From assembly GCA_023663615.1 (NCBI GenBank), contig JAMPHA010000001.1:806001-870000 (forward strand): a DNA stretch of 64,000 nucleotides, read 5' to 3'. The notes beneath the pieces were generated by a model, which was not told where the DNA came from, ran no database searches, and saw only the letters and a program-made list of their open reading frames with translations. Below are positions 53,081-61,582 of the stretch, in pieces. A program made the position numbers and the translations under genes. Source of the stretch: DLAJ01 sp023663615. Lineage in GTDB: Bacteria; Bacillota; Clostridia; Lachnospirales; Lachnospiraceae. Every line of letters begins with the position of its first letter. Positions within the stretch are counted from its first letter, which is position 1.

Positions 53081-54316
53081 TTAGGAAAGATAACTAAGCG
53101 GGTTGACATATTCTCCGTTTAAGCGCACTGAAAAGTGCAAATGCGCTCCCGTCACTATACCGGTCGCACCGACCGCCGCGATCTGTTCACCGCGCACCAC
53201 ATACGTCCCCTCCGCGGCATAGAGCTGGGAACAATGCATATAAATGGTATAAAGTCCATCACCATGATCGATCATAATGTAATTCCCCATCGCACTTGTA
53301 TAGGATGCCGCCACAACCCTGCCGTCATATGCCGCAAGAATGGGCGCGCCATGTTTTGCCCCAATATCGATGCCGTTATGGAATTTGTCATAATGCAGGA
53401 CCGGATGCGGACGCCATCCAAACTCCGAGGTGATCAATTTCGTACTCGGACACGGCCATAAGAACGCGCCGCCGTCATATGTCTGCTGCGGCTGGTTCTG
53501 CTCCTGAAGCCGCTTCTTCTCCGCCGCAATCTGCGCTTCGATCGCTTCGATCGTCTCGGTCTGCGCCTCCAGTTTTGCTCTCTGCTGTGCCAGCGTCTCC
53601 GTTTCTTCATTGATCTGATTTTGTCTGCTGGCAATCTCGCGTTCCGCCTGCTCCCTGAGCGCCTGCTGCGCCTCCTGCTCCGCGATCACGCCCTCCCGCT
53701 GCGTCTGCAGCGCCGCTTCCTGCACTTCTAATTCCTGCTGGCATATCTCGATCAACTGTTCATTGAGGATGTATTCATCCAGCTTCCTTCTGTCATATAC
53801 GGAAATCGCTTCGATATAATCCGCTTTATTCAGCATGTCCGCCAGACCTGTCGCCGAAAAGAGCATTTCCAGATAATAAGAGTCCCCCTCCTCATACATG
53901 AAGCGGATGCGCACCTTCATCGCCTCATACTGCTGGCGTTCGGTCTCCTGCGCTTCGGCAAGCTCCTCCTTCGTCTGTTCGATCTCGATCTCCTTAATGG
54001 TGATCTGATCGTTGAGCTGCGAGATCTTTTCATCCAGTTCTAAGAGGATCGCATCGACCTGCTGCGCATAGAGATACAGATCCTCCTGCTGCTGCTTTAA
54101 CCGTTCCAGCAGCTTCTGCGTATCCGTAATCCCCTGCTGAAGCGCCTCCTGTTCCTGCTGGATCTGCTGGATCTCCTCTTCTTTTCCCTTGATGTAATCG
54201 TTTGTCAGCGCATTGCTGCTCGCCCTGCTCTCAAATTCGCCCTGCGGCATAAACAGCGCTGCGAGCAGAACAAGGCAGACGATTTTTTCGATTTTCTTTT
54301 TTATCCTAAGTTTCAT
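53081..54316 (-). CDS. EnvC/PcsB-like murein hydrolase or activator, coiled coil plus M23 domain
   Basis: This 411-residue exported protein has a signal peptide (about residues 1-33), a long coiled coil at about 35-270 rich in glutamine and glutamate, and a C-terminal LytM/M23 domain. The metal-site residues are kept: FHNGIDIGAKHG (H,D) and TGAHLHFSVRLNG (HxH). It therefore looks catalytically able, unlike degenerate EnvC. It lies 19 bases after ftsX, so it is the likely outer partner of FtsEX in cell separation. Confidence 0.9.
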   Translation of the reverse strand: MKLRIKKKIEKIVCLVLLAALFMPQGEFESRASSNALTNDYIKGKEEEIQQIQQEQEALQQGITDTQKLLERLKQQQEDLYLYAQQVDAILLELDEKISQLNDQITIKEIEIEQTKEELAEAQETERQQYEAMKVRIRFMYEEGDSYYLEMLFSATGLADMLNKADYIEAISVYDRRKLDEYILNEQLIEICQQELEVQEAALQTQREGVIAEQEAQQALREQAEREIASRQNQINEETETLAQQRAKLEAQTETIEAIEAQIAAEKKRLQEQNQPQQTYDGGAFLWPCPSTKLITSEFGWRPHPVLHYDKFHNGIDIGAKHGAPILAAYDGRVVAASYTSAMGNYIMIDHGDGLYTIYMHCSQLYAAEGTYVVRGEQIAAVGATGIVTGAHLHFSVRLNGEYVNPLSYLS

Positions 54317-54334
54317 CGCAACCGCCAGCTCCTT

Positions 54335-55234
54335 TTAGACACGCAGATGTCTTCGTACCGTCACGACGCTTCCGAGCAGACCAATACCGACTCCGATTCC
54401 CATTGAGACCGGCGCAAGTATCGTAAACACCTCTTTCACATCCAAAAAATGCATCAGACTTTCCAGCATGGAAAACCGCTCCGTCACATAGAGGATCACC
54501 CGGTTGTACAGCTCGTAAATGAGCGCAAGCGGAATGAACGATCCGATCAGTCCGATCATCATGCCCTCCACGACAAACGGCGCCCGCACAAAAAAGTCCG
54601 TTGCCCCAATATATTTCATGATGGAAATTTCCTCTTTTCGGACAGAAATACCGATCATGACCGTATTGCTGATCAAAAAGATCGACACAAAGAGCAGGAG
54701 CGCAATGATCGCGATTGTCACGTAAGACACCAGCGAATTCATCCCCGACAGCATATTGGCGGTGATCGCCGACTCATTCACTTTGCGCACATGATCGAGC
54801 GACTTCACATAGGTGACGAGCGCGCTCTGCATGGAAACATCATTCATAAAGATCTGGAAATTATCGGAATATTGCAGCGGATTTTCCGTAAAGCCCGCAG
54901 CGTACTCCTCTCCAAAATAATCCTTGGAAAAGGATTCCCATGCCTCCTCCGGGGATACATAATACACATCCTTGACCTCCGGGCGGGCAAGCAGCAGCCT
55001 GCCGATCTCCTCCTTGCGCGTGATCTCCGTGTCCTGGTCAAAAAAGATCGTGACGCAGACGCCCTCCTGCGCCGTCCTCACGATATTTTGAAAATTGGTC
55101 AGGATACAGAAAAAAACGCCGAATAAAAACAGACACGCGCTGGTCGTCATGATGGACGCCAAAGAAAACCACTTGTTGCGCAGAATATTCCTGAATCCCT
55201 GCTTGATTGTATAGAATAGCGTACTAATCCTCAT
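54335..55234 (-). CDS. ftsX: Cell-division ABC-type permease FtsX
   Basis: This 299-residue protein has one N-terminal helix, a large outer loop (about residues 45-170), and three C-terminal helices, the FtsX topology. It includes KEEISIMKYIGATDFFVRAPF, the coupling region. FtsX passes the ATPase state of FtsE to a peptidoglycan hydrolase. It overlaps ftsE by 11 bases. Confidence 0.95.
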   Translation of the reverse strand: MRISTLFYTIKQGFRNILRNKWFSLASIMTTSACLFLFGVFFCILTNFQNIVRTAQEGVCVTIFFDQDTEITRKEEIGRLLLARPEVKDVYYVSPEEAWESFSKDYFGEEYAAGFTENPLQYSDNFQIFMNDVSMQSALVTYVKSLDHVRKVNESAITANMLSGMNSLVSYVTIAIIALLLFVSIFLISNTVMIGISVRKEEISIMKYIGATDFFVRAPFVVEGMMIGLIGSFIPLALIYELYNRVILYVTERFSMLESLMHFLDVKEVFTILAPVSMGIGVGIGLLGSVVTVRRHLRV

Positions 55235-56387
55235 CGATATATGCTCCCTGCTCTTCGTCGCTTACGATAACTCCCTTTTTCATGGTAATGACACGCTTCT
55301 TCATGGCGTTGACGATTTCCCGGTTATGCGTAACGACGAGTACCGTTGTACCTTTTTCGTTGATCTCCTCCAACAGCTTCATGATCTCCCATGAATTTTT
55401 GGGATCAAGATTTCCCGTCGGCTCATCCGCGAGCAGGATCGGCGGATTGTTGACAAGCGCTCTCGCTAACGCCACGCGCTGCTGCTCGCCTCCCGAAAGC
55501 TGCTTCGGCTTTGCCTTGTATTTTCCCGCGAGCCCCACAAGGGAAAGCATCATCGGTACGTTCTTGCGGATGTCGCGCGCTTTCGCCTGAATGACAAGCT
55601 GTGCAAACGCGACGTTATCATATACATTGCGGTCCTTCAAAAGCCGGAAGTCCTGAAACACGACGCCGATGCCCCGCCTGAACTTCGGTATTTTCCGGCG
55701 GCGCAGGCGCACCACATTCGTCCCGTTGACCGAAATGCCGCCTTCCGTCGGGAGCAGTTCACGCAGCAGCAGTTTGATGAGCGTCGATTTTCCTGATCCG
55801 CTGTCCCCCACGATAAATACGAATTCTCCGCGTCTGACCTTCAAGGAAATCCCGTTCAGGGCAGGCGCTCCCGTCGAATAGGACTTGACCACATGATCCA
55901 GAACGATGACTTCCTCCGGCAGAGCGGCTTTCTTCTTTTTTCTTCCCCGTACCGCCTTTGGCGGCAGCTCCTCCGCCTGTCTGCGCGCCGCCACGCCCGT
56001 TCTTTGCTGCTGATCCCGTTCCCCCCCGGTCATGGATTGGGATGTGGACCTGGTCTGCGATGACGCTCCTGTCCGCGATACCGTTCTTGTCTGCGCCTGC
56101 GCTCCTGTCCGCGACGGCGTTCTCGCCTGTTCCTGCATTCCCGTCTGGGACAGCATTCTCACCTGTTCCTGCGTTCCCGCCTGGGACGGCGTTCTCGTCC
56201 TGACCGGCGCCCCGGTCCGCGACGACGCTCTCGCCTGTACCGATGCTCCTGACTGTGCCGATCCTTTTCCCTGTGACGCCTCTCTTGTCTGTGCCGGCGC
56301 GCCCGACGATGCCGCAGACCTCTGCCTTACCGTATCTCCCGCCTGTGATTCCTCCTTAGACCGCATTGCATTCGTGTCTTCTCTCAA
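55224..56387 (-). CDS. ftsE: Cell-division ATPase FtsE with a long repeated N-terminal extension
   Basis: Residues about 158-387 form a normal FtsE: Walker A GDSGSGKSTL, signature LSGGEQQRVALARAL, and Walker B LLADEPTGNLDP. Residues 1-157 are an added region rich in serine, threonine, arginine, glutamine and glycine, with a 12-residue period (such as QEQARTPSRTG, QAQTRTVSRTG). Other FtsE proteins (about 230 residues) lack this. The frame is open throughout and starts at a TTG behind GGAG. An inner ATG near residue 119 has no ribosome site. FtsX overlaps its end. Confidence 0.9.
   Translation of the reverse strand: MREDTNAMRSKEESQAGDTVRQRSAASSGAPAQTREASQGKGSAQSGASVQARASSRTGAPVRTRTPSQAGTQEQVRMLSQTGMQEQARTPSRTGAQAQTRTVSRTGASSQTRSTSQSMTGGERDQQQRTGVAARRQAEELPPKAVRGRKKKKAALPEEVIVLDHVVKSYSTGAPALNGISLKVRRGEFVFIVGDSGSGKSTLIKLLLRELLPTEGGISVNGTNVVRLRRRKIPKFRRGIGVVFQDFRLLKDRNVYDNVAFAQLVIQAKARDIRKNVPMMLSLVGLAGKYKAKPKQLSGGEQQRVALARALVNNPPILLADEPTGNLDPKNSWEIMKLLEEINEKGTTVLVVTHNREIVNAMKKRVITMKKGVIVSDEEQGAYIDED
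56037..56219 (-). repeat. 36-bp in-frame tandem repeats in ftsE
   Basis: About five degenerate 36-base units encode the 12-residue repeats of the FtsE extension. Unit length divisible by three keeps the frame. Units differ by several bases. Confidence 0.75.
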
Positions 56388-56412
56388 TGTTTCTCCAGCC
56401 TTTCTTCACACT

Positions 56413-57501
56413 TTAGTACTCAAAGTTTTCCATATATTTCATGTATTTGACGACCATCAGCGCGATCTTAAACGTGATGGCATCCTCAAACACACGCAGA
56501 TCCAAACCGGTTCCCTTCTGCAGTTTATCCAGTCGGTACACAAGCGTGTTGCGGTGGATAAAAAGCTGCCGTGACGTCTCCGACACGTTCAGACTATTCT
56601 CGAAAAATTTGTAGATTGTCGTCAGCGTCTCCTCGTCAAACTCATCCGGACTCCTGTTGCCAAAGATCTCCCTGATAAACATCTTGCAGAGCGGGATCGG
56701 AAGCTGATAGATCAATCTGCCGATCCCCAGTTCGGAATAGGCAATGATCTCTCTCTCATCAAAAAAGATCTTTCCGACATCCAGCGCCATCTTTGCTTCC
56801 TTGTAAGAGCGGCTGACCTCCTTAATCTCCCCGACGACCGTGCCGTAGGAGATCCGCGTATGCTCAATGCCCTCCCGCACGAGATACGCCGCCATTTCCT
56901 TTGCCTCCCTTTCCAGCTCCAGCCCGTGGTCTTCTTCCTCCAATTCCTTCACGACGATCACGCTGTTCTCGTCAACGGCGGTCACAAACTCCTTGCTGTT
57001 CGCACCGAAGTAAACGCGCAGCAGTTCCAGCACATTATTGTCCCTGCCCCGCTCCGATTCCACGATCATCGCTACGCGCTTTGCATCCGTCTGAATATGC
57101 AGTTTCTTCGCGCGGCTGTAAATGTCCACGAGCAAAAGGTTATCCAAAAGCAGGTTTTTGATGAAATTATCTTTATCAAACCGCTCCTTGTATGCGACGA
57201 GCAGATTCTGGATTTGAAACGCCGCCATCTTGCCGACCATGTAAAGGTTCTCTCCCGCGCCGGTGATCACCAGAATATATTCCAGCTGCTGTTCATCATA
57301 AATCTTAAAGAACTGGGAACCCTGTATCTCCTGACTGTCCGCCGGGGACGCGGCAAACTCCAGCACATCCTGTCTGCCGTTCTCCATCCTGTCATCCGTC
57401 GCCGCCACAACCTTTCCGTCCGTATCCATGACGCATAGCTCCGTGCGCGCGATCGCTTTCAGCCCATCTATCGTATTCTGTAAAATTTGATTCGATATCA
57501 T
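56413..57501 (-). CDS. PucR/CdaR-family transcription regulator
   Basis: This 362-residue protein has an N-terminal sensing part similar to the sugar-diacid domain (IARTELCVMDTDGKVVAATD) and a C-terminal PucR-type helix-turn-helix with NSLNVSETSRQLFIHRNTLV and YRLDKLQKGTGLDLR. The inducer is not known. It lies 25 bases upstream of ftsE on the same strand, so it may share its transcript; whether it controls division genes is unknown. Confidence 0.85.
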   Translation of the reverse strand: MISNQILQNTIDGLKAIARTELCVMDTDGKVVAATDDRMENGRQDVLEFAASPADSQEIQGSQFFKIYDEQQLEYILVITGAGENLYMVGKMAAFQIQNLLVAYKERFDKDNFIKNLLLDNLLLVDIYSRAKKLHIQTDAKRVAMIVESERGRDNNVLELLRVYFGANSKEFVTAVDENSVIVVKELEEEDHGLELEREAKEMAAYLVREGIEHTRISYGTVVGEIKEVSRSYKEAKMALDVGKIFFDEREIIAYSELGIGRLIYQLPIPLCKMFIREIFGNRSPDEFDEETLTTIYKFFENSLNVSETSRQLFIHRNTLVYRLDKLQKGTGLDLRVFEDAITFKIALMVVKYMKYMENFEY

Positions 57502-57673
57502 AAGCGTTTTCTCCCCTTTTTCTGCCTTCTCCTTTGTTCAACCTACACAAACGTTTTTCGCTTTTCTCGTTGAAAATCAATACCCGATTTTTATTTTAAT
57601 ATAAATATACAAAAAAATCTACCTAAAATCGTGACTTTTTTATGCATTTTTTACCTTTCTTTGCTTTTTTTAT

Positions 57674-57681
57674 GCCGATAT
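57674..57681 (+). promoter_or_regulatory. Candidate flagellar sigma-28 -10 element of yjfB
   Basis: GCCGATAT precedes the YjfB start by about 45 bases. It also overlaps a TATAAT (57679-57684). No TAAA at the expected distance, so sigma-28 or sigma-A both remain possible. Confidence 0.4.
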
Positions 57682-57726
57682 AATATATGAAACATGTCAA
57701 CACGGTCAAAAAAAGGAGCAGGCACT

Positions 57727-57933
57727 ATGGATATTGCGGCTTTATCTACAGGCATGGCACAGGCAAAGCTGATGAATTCCGTCGGCTTTGCGGTACTGGG
57801 AAACGTACTGGACAGCATGGAGTCGAGCGGCGCTCAGATTTCCGAGCTGCTTGACTCTGCACCGGCAGCATCCTCCTCATTGGAGTTGTCCGTCAACCCT
57901 CATATCGGGGCAAATTTTGACATGTCGGTATAA
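57727..57933 (+). CDS. YjfB family putative motility protein
   Basis: This 68-residue protein starts MDIAALSTGMAQAKLMNSVG and continues with FAVLGNVLDSMESSGAQI, which matches YjfB, a small family tied to flagellated Firmicutes. No biochemical role is established. GGAG lies 8 bases upstream. It is alone on plus between the PucR gene and a CPBP gene, with its own terminator. Confidence 0.85.
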   Translation: MDIAALSTGMAQAKLMNSVGFAVLGNVLDSMESSGAQISELLDSAPAASSSLELSVNPHIGANFDMSV

Positions 57934-57968
57934 AAAAGAGGATGTCGTTAGGACATCCCCTTTTTTTA
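57934..57968. terminator. Bidirectional terminator after yjfB
   Basis: GGATGTC pairs with GACATCC around GTTAG, with A-run before and T-run after. It serves yjfB and the minus gene ending at 57975. Confidence 0.88.
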
Positions 57969-57974
57969 TCATTT

Positions 57975-58916
57975 TTATACCAACACATCATAAAGCATAT
58001 ATCCCAAAAACAGCGCCAGCACGAGGAGAAACGGGAGCAGCCATCCAAGACCGTTCTTTTTTCCGTCTTTTCTGCACCGCCAAATGCTCCGAAGATTTTC
58101 TTTTCTGCCTTCCCTGCCCGCCATCCACACGAGCACACAGCCTGCCAGCGCTGTCGTAACTGCCGCAATGATCAGATAAATACCGATCATCCGCGACAGC
58201 AGCTCATTGCGCTGCGCCGTCGTCTGTATCACCGCGCTGCTCTCTCCCACGAGCTCCGGGAACGTCTCCTCCAGCCATTCGCTCGCATACATCAGAATGA
58301 CATTCCAACCGTTAAAGACCACATGCATCAGAATGGTCGCCCACAGGCTTCCGGTCGCCTCGCGCACCAGCACAAGGATCAGTCCGAGCAGCAGCGCGTA
58401 CGCCGCCTGATTGAAATTCATATGCGCCAGTCCGAAAAAGACCGCCGAGATGATCATCGCCTTGAAGACGCTCATGTCCTTTTTTAACGACTCATACGTC
58501 ACACCGCGGAACACGATCTCCTCACAGACGGGCGCATAAATGGCGATGATAAAAAAGGTCACGCCAAACGGCATCAGCATAAACATCGTGCTGCTCGCTT
58601 CCACTGCGTTTTCCACAAAAAACTGCGTCGCCAGATTGACGACCGTGACAAGCGGCATACATAAAAACGTAAACAGAATGACGATCGCCACCGTCGATAG
58701 CCGGATCGGTTTTAGTCTCAGCATATCGCGCCATTTTGTGCGCGTCGCAAATACAAAGATCACGCTCGGTATGATAAAGACCAGCTCGCTCACCATGTTT
58801 AACGGGATGAGCCCGATCATATGAATATGCGTGATATAATAGATCAGCCCGTACGAAACGGCATGATACATGAAAAAAATCGCAACATACATCCAGTTTA
58901 TTTTTTTTGCGTTCAT
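57975..58916 (-). CDS. CPBP family intramembrane metalloprotease
   Basis: This 313-residue membrane protein has about seven helices and the type II CAAX-protease motifs EEIVFRG (EExxxR), FFGLAHMNFNQ (FxxxH) and HVVFNGWNV. The family cleaves within membranes; in some bacteria it is linked to bacteriocin immunity or membrane-protein quality control. It overlaps cvfB by four bases, so the two are coupled. The target is unknown. Confidence 0.9.
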   Translation of the reverse strand: MNAKKINWMYVAIFFMYHAVSYGLIYYITHIHMIGLIPLNMVSELVFIIPSVIFVFATRTKWRDMLRLKPIRLSTVAIVILFTFLCMPLVTVVNLATQFFVENAVEASSTMFMLMPFGVTFFIIAIYAPVCEEIVFRGVTYESLKKDMSVFKAMIISAVFFGLAHMNFNQAAYALLLGLILVLVREATGSLWATILMHVVFNGWNVILMYASEWLEETFPELVGESSAVIQTTAQRNELLSRMIGIYLIIAAVTTALAGCVLVWMAGREGRKENLRSIWRCRKDGKKNGLGWLLPFLLVLALFLGYMLYDVLV

Positions 58917-59764
58917 CGTTTCTCCCTCCTGCGGATCCCGTCTTCATCCTGCTCAATCTCCCCTGTCTTGAGCAGATGCCCCACCGCACGCTTAAATTCA
59001 CTTTTGCTCATATCCATTTCCTGCCGTATCAATTCGGGAGACGCTTTATCGTTAAACCCAAGCGCTCCGCCCGCTGCGTCGATCGCCTTTAGGATGAGCC
59101 CGGCGTCTTTCTCAATTTGGAGATACGCTTTCTCGCGGATGCTCAAGTCCAGCTTCCCGTCTTCCTTGACTGCAGTCACGCGCGCCGTGATCGTATCACC
59201 GATCCGAATACCCGCCTTCCCGTAACACTCTTTCGCCGGAATGAGCGCGCAGTAGCGGTCGTCCACCGCCACAAACACGCCGAAGCGCTCGCTCGTCTCA
59301 TAGACGGTCCCCTGCACGGTATCATCCTTCTTGTACGGACTGTTTTTCTCCAAATATTCATACACGTTCATTGTCGCGCAGAGGCGGCCGCTCTTATCGG
59401 TATACAACGCAACAAGGCATTCCTCTCCTGCGGCGACCTTCCGCGTCTGCTCCTTAAACGGCAAAAGCAGGTCTTTTTCCAGACCCCAGTCTAAAAACGC
59501 GCCGACTCTGCCGACCTCGACAACTTTCAGCCTTGCGATCTGTCCCTTTACGATCAGCGGCTCTTTGACGGTAGCGATCAGCCGGTCCCCCGAATCGCAG
59601 TAAAGAAACACGTCGATCGGATCGCCGACCTCAAGTTTTTCCGGCACCTGCCTGATCGGGAGCAGCACCCGCTCCTCCCGCGGCGCGTCCTGCCGCTCGG
59701 CAAGGTAAACGCCAAATTCCACTTTTCGCACGCAGAGCAGGCTCTGCCATATTCCAAGTTCCAT
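58913..59764 (-). CDS. cvfB: CvfB-type S1 domain RNA-binding protein
   Basis: This 283-residue protein has S1-like repeats (VGRVGAFLDWGLEKDLLLPF and ERFGVFVAVDDRYCALIPA) and a C-terminal winged helix with MSKSEFKRAVGHLL. It matches CvfB/YitL, an RNA-binding virulence and translation-related regulator in Firmicutes. It overlaps the downstream CPBP gene by four bases. GGGAG precedes the ATG. Confidence 0.9.
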   Translation of the reverse strand: MELGIWQSLLCVRKVEFGVYLAERQDAPREERVLLPIRQVPEKLEVGDPIDVFLYCDSGDRLIATVKEPLIVKGQIARLKVVEVGRVGAFLDWGLEKDLLLPFKEQTRKVAAGEECLVALYTDKSGRLCATMNVYEYLEKNSPYKKDDTVQGTVYETSERFGVFVAVDDRYCALIPAKECYGKAGIRIGDTITARVTAVKEDGKLDLSIREKAYLQIEKDAGLILKAIDAAGGALGFNDKASPELIRQEMDMSKSEFKRAVGHLLKTGEIEQDEDGIRRREKR

Positions 59765-59859
59765 CTATGATCTCCCTTTTTTTGTCCCCACGGGCAACGC
59801 ACAGACGCGTACGCCGACATCCGTCAAACTCCTGCCGCAGCATTCCGCGCTTCCCTCTT

Positions 59860-60612
59860 TTACAAGCTTTCGTTCCCATCCGCGCCGTTTTCATAAGTCA
59901 GTTCGACGACCGCATACGGCTTCCCCTCGTCATTGTTTAAGGAAAAGACGACCCTGCCGCTTCCGGCATCCTCTGCGCCGACCGGATGGATCACATCGCC
60001 GAACAGCGCCGACTGCTTATATTCCACGCGCAGACCGCAAACGGTGCGCCCGCCGTCAGCGTTTTGCTGCATCAGTTCCCGCGCCATGCGCACATATTCG
60101 ACATTGTTGACATGATCGTTCGTGTCTAAATGATGCGGCTTTACGACAATATCGTCAAAAGCGATCCGATTTTCCGGCATAGCAATCTTGCGCGGCGCAT
60201 ATTCCATCGGATAGCGTTCCGACAAACCATAGGCGTCGATCATGGAGTCGGGCGCCTTGACCGGTCTGCCGGTTTCTGTGTCAAGATAGGTCCACATCGT
60301 GTTAGCGTACGCCAGCACTTCCTTCTCCGGCGTAAGCAGCACAAAATTACGGTATCCCAAAAATCCTTTAATGTCATAGGGGATCGTCCGGATCACGATC
60401 CGCTCGCCCAAGGACGGATAGCGGTTGATCCCGATCTGTACGAACGACAGCACCCACACCCGATGGCTCTCCTTCAAATACTGCACACCAATCCCAATAT
60501 CCTCGGATTGAAACGTCGTGCAGTCCTCAAAATATTCCATGATCCCTTCCGGCGTAAGCTTCCCCCGGCTGTCCGTCTCTGAGTAACGTACCCTGCTCTC
60601 AAACTGATACAT
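59860..60612 (-). CDS. Acyl-ACP thioesterase
   Basis: This 250-residue double-hotdog protein matches bacterial FatA/FatB-like thioesterases: VRYSETDSRGKLTPEGIMEY, MWTYLDTETGRPVKAPD, and the catalytic segment HLDTNDHVNNVEYVRMA with its Asn/His. It releases fatty acids from acyl carrier protein. The start MYQFES follows AAAGGAG. It appears to be transcribed alone. Confidence 0.9.
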   Translation of the reverse strand: MYQFESRVRYSETDSRGKLTPEGIMEYFEDCTTFQSEDIGIGVQYLKESHRVWVLSFVQIGINRYPSLGERIVIRTIPYDIKGFLGYRNFVLLTPEKEVLAYANTMWTYLDTETGRPVKAPDSMIDAYGLSERYPMEYAPRKIAMPENRIAFDDIVVKPHHLDTNDHVNNVEYVRMARELMQQNADGGRTVCGLRVEYKQSALFGDVIHPVGAEDAGSGRVVFSLNNDEGKPYAVVELTYENGADGNESL

Positions 60613-60657
60613 AATCGCTCCTTTTCGGTTCTCTGACAAAGAAGATGTTTTTTATAT

Positions 60658-60742
60658 AAAAAAAGAGCTTGCGTTCCGCAGACTCTTTCGAAAAATCCGC
60701 ATCGCAGATTCTTCCAGGATTACGAAATTTCCTATAAGTTGA
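60658..60742 (-). repeat. Tandem-hairpin element, copy C
   Basis: On minus it reads AACTTATAGGAAATTTCGTA, then a GAAGAATCTGCG/ATGCGGATTTTTC hairpin, then GAAAGAGTCTGCGG-type hairpin and a T-run. It matches copies A and B at 44780-44959 but has the opposite orientation. Here the T-run fits the local gene strand, so it could end tRNA read-through. Confidence 0.8.
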
Positions 60743-60767
60743 AATAAGCGCCCGATGATCGGGCGCC
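60741..60767 (-). terminator. tRNA-Gln terminator
   Basis: On minus, GCGCCCG pairs with CGGGCGC around ATCAT, followed by TTATTTC. It lies just after the tRNA 3' end. Confidence 0.75.
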
Positions 60768-60771
60768 TTCG

Positions 60772-60843
60772 CTGGGCTACAAGGATTCGAACCTTGAAAT
60801 GACGGAGTCAGAGTCCGTTGCCTTACCGTTTGGCGATAGCCCA
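60772..60843 (-). tRNA. tRNA-Gln (anticodon CTG)
   Basis: On minus the acceptor stem TGGGCTA/TAGCCCA is perfect, the anticodon stem ACGGA/TCCGT encloses CTCTGAC (anticodon CUG), and the T arm reads CAAGG-TTCGAAT-CCTTG. The discriminator is G and CCA is not encoded. 72 nt is normal for tRNA-Gln. Confidence 0.95.
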
Positions 60844-60985
60844 ATATCATGATGGCGGAAATATCTCACAAAAGCCTCACCGCCTGACACTTGACAAGTA
60901 TACAAGATTCTACATGAAAATGCAAGCCCCCAAAAAAAGAAAATGTGAAAAACACATCTTCTTTTCAAAGAAAATGTGAAAAATC

Positions 60986-61567
60986 TCACCCTCCCGGCTG
61001 GAAGCCGCACTCCTCCAGGAGCCGCTTGCGTTCCTTATAATCCGGGAGGAATTGTCTCATATACGCATGAAAGCGCTCGTTATGACTCGGCTCCAAAAGA
61101 TGCGTCAGCTCATGGACGATCACATACTCCAGGCATTCCTCCGGCTTTTTTACAAGCTGTAAGTTGATGCGGATTGTTTTTTTCGTAACTGAACAGCTTC
61201 CCCAGCGGCTTTTCATATCGCGGATCGTCCAATGTACGCAATGTACGCCCATGACCGGCTCCCATTTCTGCGCATAATGCGCGATCTGCTCTTTTAAGCG
61301 CGCCAATTCCCCCGGCGTTACGCTGCGCTGCGTCATATCCCGCAGACTGTCCTCCCTGTTCTCCTGCGCGCGTGCGATCACCCGCTCCCTGTGCCGGACG
61401 ATCCATTCCTCTTTTTCATGAAGAAACTTCATGATCTGCGCCTCGCCAAGACGCATCGGCGCGGTCACAAGCACGTCGCCGTGCGGCGGACGGATATAGA
61501 GATTCACATTTTTAATGCGCCTGCGGTCCAATGTGACCGGGATGCCGCGAATAAAAATTGTTTTCAT
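60986..61567 (-). CDS. YgjP/SprT-like M48-type metallopeptidase (DUF45)
   Basis: This 193-residue protein has the metal motif VIVHELTHLLEPSHNERFHAYM (HExxH plus a third histidine) and RWGSCSVTKKTIRINLQL, as in the YgjP family. Substrates are not established. It lies upstream of tRNA-Gln and downstream of an HTH regulator by about 15 bases, probably in one transcript with it. Confidence 0.9.
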   Translation of the reverse strand: MKTIFIRGIPVTLDRRRIKNVNLYIRPPHGDVLVTAPMRLGEAQIMKFLHEKEEWIVRHRERVIARAQENREDSLRDMTQRSVTPGELARLKEQIAHYAQKWEPVMGVHCVHWTIRDMKSRWGSCSVTKKTIRINLQLVKKPEECLEYVIVHELTHLLEPSHNERFHAYMRQFLPDYKERKRLLEECGFQPGG

Positions 61568-61582
61568 ATCCGCAGCAGCCTC

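Larger units (their letters stand above)
60613..60985 (-). other. Intergenic region holding tRNA-Gln and a hairpin element
   Basis: This 373-base stretch has, on minus, the tRNA-Gln gene, a strong hairpin after it, and copy C of the tandem-hairpin element before the thioesterase start. A duplicated AAAATGTGAAAAA-like segment lies at about 60940-60982. No protein gene is visible. Confidence 0.75.

Noticed and set aside
57893..58168. 91-codon minus-strand frame over the yjfB terminator
   Set aside because: It overlaps the end of the CPBP gene and the terminator, with cysteine/arginine-rich shadow composition.
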